From a virus: a stretch of DNA of 39,374 nucleotides. The notes beneath the pieces were generated by a model, which saw only the letters and a list, made by a program, of their open reading frames with translations, did no database searches and was not told the origin of the DNA. This document shows, piece after piece, positions 37,583 to 39,374 of the stretch; the first letter of the stretch is position 1; the number at the start of each line of letters is the position of its first letter. A program made the translations under genes and the position numbers. Where the stretch lies: IMG/VR virus record IMGVR_UViG_3300044646_000315, positions 1-39,374 of that record; one strand, 5' to 3'.

Positions 37583-38032
37583 ATGGCTGAAAACAGACTC
37601 GCACGTGAACTCGAAAGTCGAGAATCCGCGCAGCGCACAAAAACTTGGACCCCACCTCAGACGCTACCGGCACCAAATCCGCAGCCGGGTTGGGTCTTTC
37701 GATATATCCGGACCAGTATCATGGGCACTGCTGACCCATCGAATACCTCCGCAAAGTTTCGTGAAGGTTGGGAGCCTGTAAAGGCCGAAGATCATCCGGA
37801 ACTGATGCACCACTCCGATCCGAATTCCAAATTTAAAGGGAACATCGAAATCGGAGGTTTGTTGTTGTGTAAGGCGCCGGAAGAGCTAATGAAGCAGCGT
37901 GATGATTATTACGCCCAGCAAGCAAAGGCTCAGATCCAGTCCGTAGACAATAACTTTATGAGACTGAACGACGAACGGATGCCGCTGTTCAATGAACGCA
38001 AGTCCAGTACCTCGTTCGGTAAAGGTAAATAA
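37583..38032 (+). CDS. Head-region protein, function unknown
   Basis: This 149-residue protein starts 1 nt after the scaffold stop. The core has PGWVFRYIRTSIMGTADPSN and WEPVKAEDHPEL, followed by IEIGGLLLCKAPEELMKQRDDYY. The pattern is recurrent in phages with the same scaffold-capsid order. It has no enzyme motif. It may be a head accessory or assembly factor. Confidence 0.8.
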   Translation: MAENRLARELESRESAQRTKTWTPPQTLPAPNPQPGWVFRYIRTSIMGTADPSNTSAKFREGWEPVKAEDHPELMHHSDPNSKFKGNIEIGGLLLCKAPEELMKQRDDYYAQQAKAQIQSVDNNFMRLNDERMPLFNERKSSTSFGKGK

Positions 38033-38053
38033 CTTTCTTTTTTGGAGTAACAA

Positions 38054-38713
38054 ATGGCTTATCCTTCCGTTGACAAGCCTTATGGCTTGAAGCCGATCAA
38101 TCTGATCGGTGGGCAGGTGTTCGCCGGATCGACTCGTCAGCGTCGTATTGCTTCCAATGCCTCAAGCATTGGTTATGGCGACCCGCTGAAGTTCGTGAAC
38201 GACGGCACTGTTGCTGTGACAACCGAAACGACGACGGCTCCGGCCACCGGCTTTGCTGGTGTGTTTTTGGGCTGCACGTTCGTTTCTTCTGTGACGGGTC
38301 AACCGACCTACTCGCAGGCTTGGATCTCGGGCACTTCGGTCAAGGCCAACACGTACATTGTTGCGTATGTGGCTGATGATCCGGACACCCTGTTCAAGGC
38401 TGTTGGTGTGACGGCTTCGCTTGTGGTTTCAACCACGGGGGGTTTCACGTATTCAAGCGTTGGCTTGAACGCGGCTCTTGTGGCGAACACGTTGGACACG
38501 ACTACGAACGATTCCCAGCAGGGTCTCCTCGTTTCGTCGGCTAACACCACGGCTTCGTTGCCGATCCGTATCGTTGATGTGGTTGAGGACACGGCGTTCG
38601 TTTCGAGCGGTACGGTCTACTACCCTGAAGTCATCGTCAAGTTCAACGCTCCCCACGTTGACTCGGGCGTGATCACGGGCGGCCACGCTTATAACAACCC
38701 GGTCGGCCTGTAA
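38054..38713 (+). CDS. Head decoration/structural protein
   Basis: This 219-residue protein begins with a KPYGLKPINLIGGQVFAGSTRQR segment, followed by GYGDPLKFVNDGTV. It is Thr/Val/Ser/Gly-rich and almost wholly beta-strand. Proteins starting with YGLKPI-like sequence just before the major capsid gene are common in aquatic podoviruses and found in virions. It probably decorates or stabilises the capsid. It starts after GGAGTAACAA. Gene order supports the head role; exact function is not known. Confidence 0.82.
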   Translation: MAYPSVDKPYGLKPINLIGGQVFAGSTRQRRIASNASSIGYGDPLKFVNDGTVAVTTETTTAPATGFAGVFLGCTFVSSVTGQPTYSQAWISGTSVKANTYIVAYVADDPDTLFKAVGVTASLVVSTTGGFTYSSVGLNAALVANTLDTTTNDSQQGLLVSSANTTASLPIRIVDVVEDTAFVSSGTVYYPEVIVKFNAPHVDSGVITGGHAYNNPVGL

Positions 38714-38728
38714 TAGGAGTTCTGAAAC

Positions 38729-39374
38729 ATGGCTATTTCACGTGCACAATTACTCAAAGAGCTCCTGCCGGGCTTGAATGCCCTGTTCGGCCTTGAGTAC
38801 AAGCAGTATGGTGAGGAGCACAAGGAGATCTACGATACCGAGACCTCCGAGCGTTCCTTTGAAGAAGAGACCAAGCTTTCTGGTTTCAGCGCCGCTCCGG
38901 TCAAGGCCGAAGGTGCTGCGATTGCGTATGACAACGCGCAGGAAGCATGGACTGCTCGCTACAACCACGAGACTATCGCTCTCGGCTTCTCCATCACGGA
39001 AGAGGCGGTTGAAGACAACCTGTACGATTCGCTGTCCAAGCGATACACCAAGGCGCTCGCCCGAGCGATGGCGTACACGAAGCAAGTCAAGGCGGCTTCT
39101 GTCCTGAACAACGGCTTCTCCTCCACCTACGCTGGTGGCGACGGAAAGGCTCTGTTCGCGGCGGATCACCCGCTTGTTTCGGGTGGTACCAACAGCAACC
39201 GTCTGACGGCTTCTGACCTCAACGAAACTTCGTTGGAAGCGGCTGTCATTCAGATCGCTGGTTGGACCGACGAACGTGGTCTCTTGATCGCGGCGAAGCC
39301 CAACAAGCTCATCGTTCCCCCGGCTTTGATGTTCACTGCCAAGCGCCTCCTCGACACGGAACTCCGTGTTGCGA
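38729..39374 (+). CDS. Major capsid protein (partial, runs off the right edge)
   Basis: The frame opens at ATG 38729 after TAGGAGT and stays open for 215 codons to the edge. The N-terminus has SRAQLLKELLPGLNALFGLEY, then ETSERSFEEETKLSGF, a typical N-arm and E-loop region of HK97-fold capsids of the Mu gpT-like type. Later, NGFSSTYAGGDGKALFAADHPL and GWTDERGLLIAAKPNKLIVPP are signatures of this capsid group. It would form the icosahedral shell together with the scaffold upstream. About a third or more of the gene is probably missing. Confidence 0.92.
   Translation, partial: MAISRAQLLKELLPGLNALFGLEYKQYGEEHKEIYDTETSERSFEEETKLSGFSAAPVKAEGAAIAYDNAQEAWTARYNHETIALGFSITEEAVEDNLYDSLSKRYTKALARAMAYTKQVKAASVLNNGFSSTYAGGDGKALFAADHPLVSGGTNSNRLTASDLNETSLEAAVIQIAGWTDERGLLIAAKPNKLIVPPALMFTAKRLLDTELRVA

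Noticed and set aside
1-39374. CRISPR array, integrase, transposon or insertion sequence
   Set aside because: No repeat-spacer pattern, recombinase motifs or terminal repeats with a transposase were seen; HNH proteins here lack flanking introns or inteins.

Overview
This window looks like most of the genome of an uncultivated tailed bacteriophage (Caudoviricetes) with a podovirus-like virion. The evidence is a P22-type portal, a large terminase, a scaffold and a major capsid protein on one side, and a giant ejection-type polyprotein on the other. Replication genes lie between them: a family A DNA polymerase, a primase-helicase, a SNF2 helicase and several nucleases. Gene content and gene style resemble phages recovered from freshwater bacterioplankton. 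A proteobacterial host is likely from the strong AGGAG/GAGG ribosome sites and sigma70-like promoters, but the host cannot be named from sequence alone. No integrase, RNA polymerase, tRNA, rRNA, CRISPR array, insertion sequence or lysis gene was seen. The missing tail and lysis genes presumably lie beyond the two edges.

Layout. Bases 1-7658 (+) hold virion genes, including a 1915-residue polyvalent protein with a zincin-like motif. Bases 7655-31005 (-) form one long leftward early/middle region. From its upstream end it contains: a Lys/Ala-rich basic protein (30316-31005); a noncoding, origin-like stretch (29735-30257); a Cys-rich protein, small genes and a pyrimidine-dimer glycosylase; a cassette with a 302-aa protein, a MoxR-type AAA+ ATPase and a HExxH/VWA protein; VRR-NUC and DUF3310 genes; a methyltransferase and two glycosyltransferase genes, one a TPR-GT9-GT8-like fusion; a run of very small genes; and the replication block ending with the primase-helicase. 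Bases 31423-39374 (+) hold terminase small and large subunits, portal, a GroES-like co-chaperonin, scaffold, two head genes and the start of the major capsid gene. The arms diverge at about 31.0-31.4 kb and converge, overlapping by 4 nt, at 7655-7658.

Control. The upstream part of the leftward region carries six copies of a palindrome, GCCTTACAA-NN-TTGTAAGGC, found only between 26.7 and 31.2 kb. Two near-identical sigma70-like promoters (TTGACT-17-TAACAT) each drive a leader with a G/C-rich hairpin near the predicted start site followed by one palindrome copy. A third promoter (TTGACC-17-TATACT) has a different 8-bp-arm palindrome at its start site. Intrinsic terminator-like hairpins stand 16-18 nt upstream of both the SNF2 helicase and the primase-helicase start codons, which suggests attenuation or antitermination. 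Most other genes are coupled by 1-4 nt stop/start overlaps.

Two very small genes were read directly from the sequence: a 58-aa zinc-finger-like protein (16857-17033) and a 38-aa protein (21256-21372) whose start and stop both overlap its neighbours by 4 nt. The most notable candidates for undescribed biology are the palindrome regulon, the AAA+/VWA cassette it controls, and the glycosyltransferase/methyltransferase cluster. All functions are inferred from motifs recognised by eye; no database search was run.
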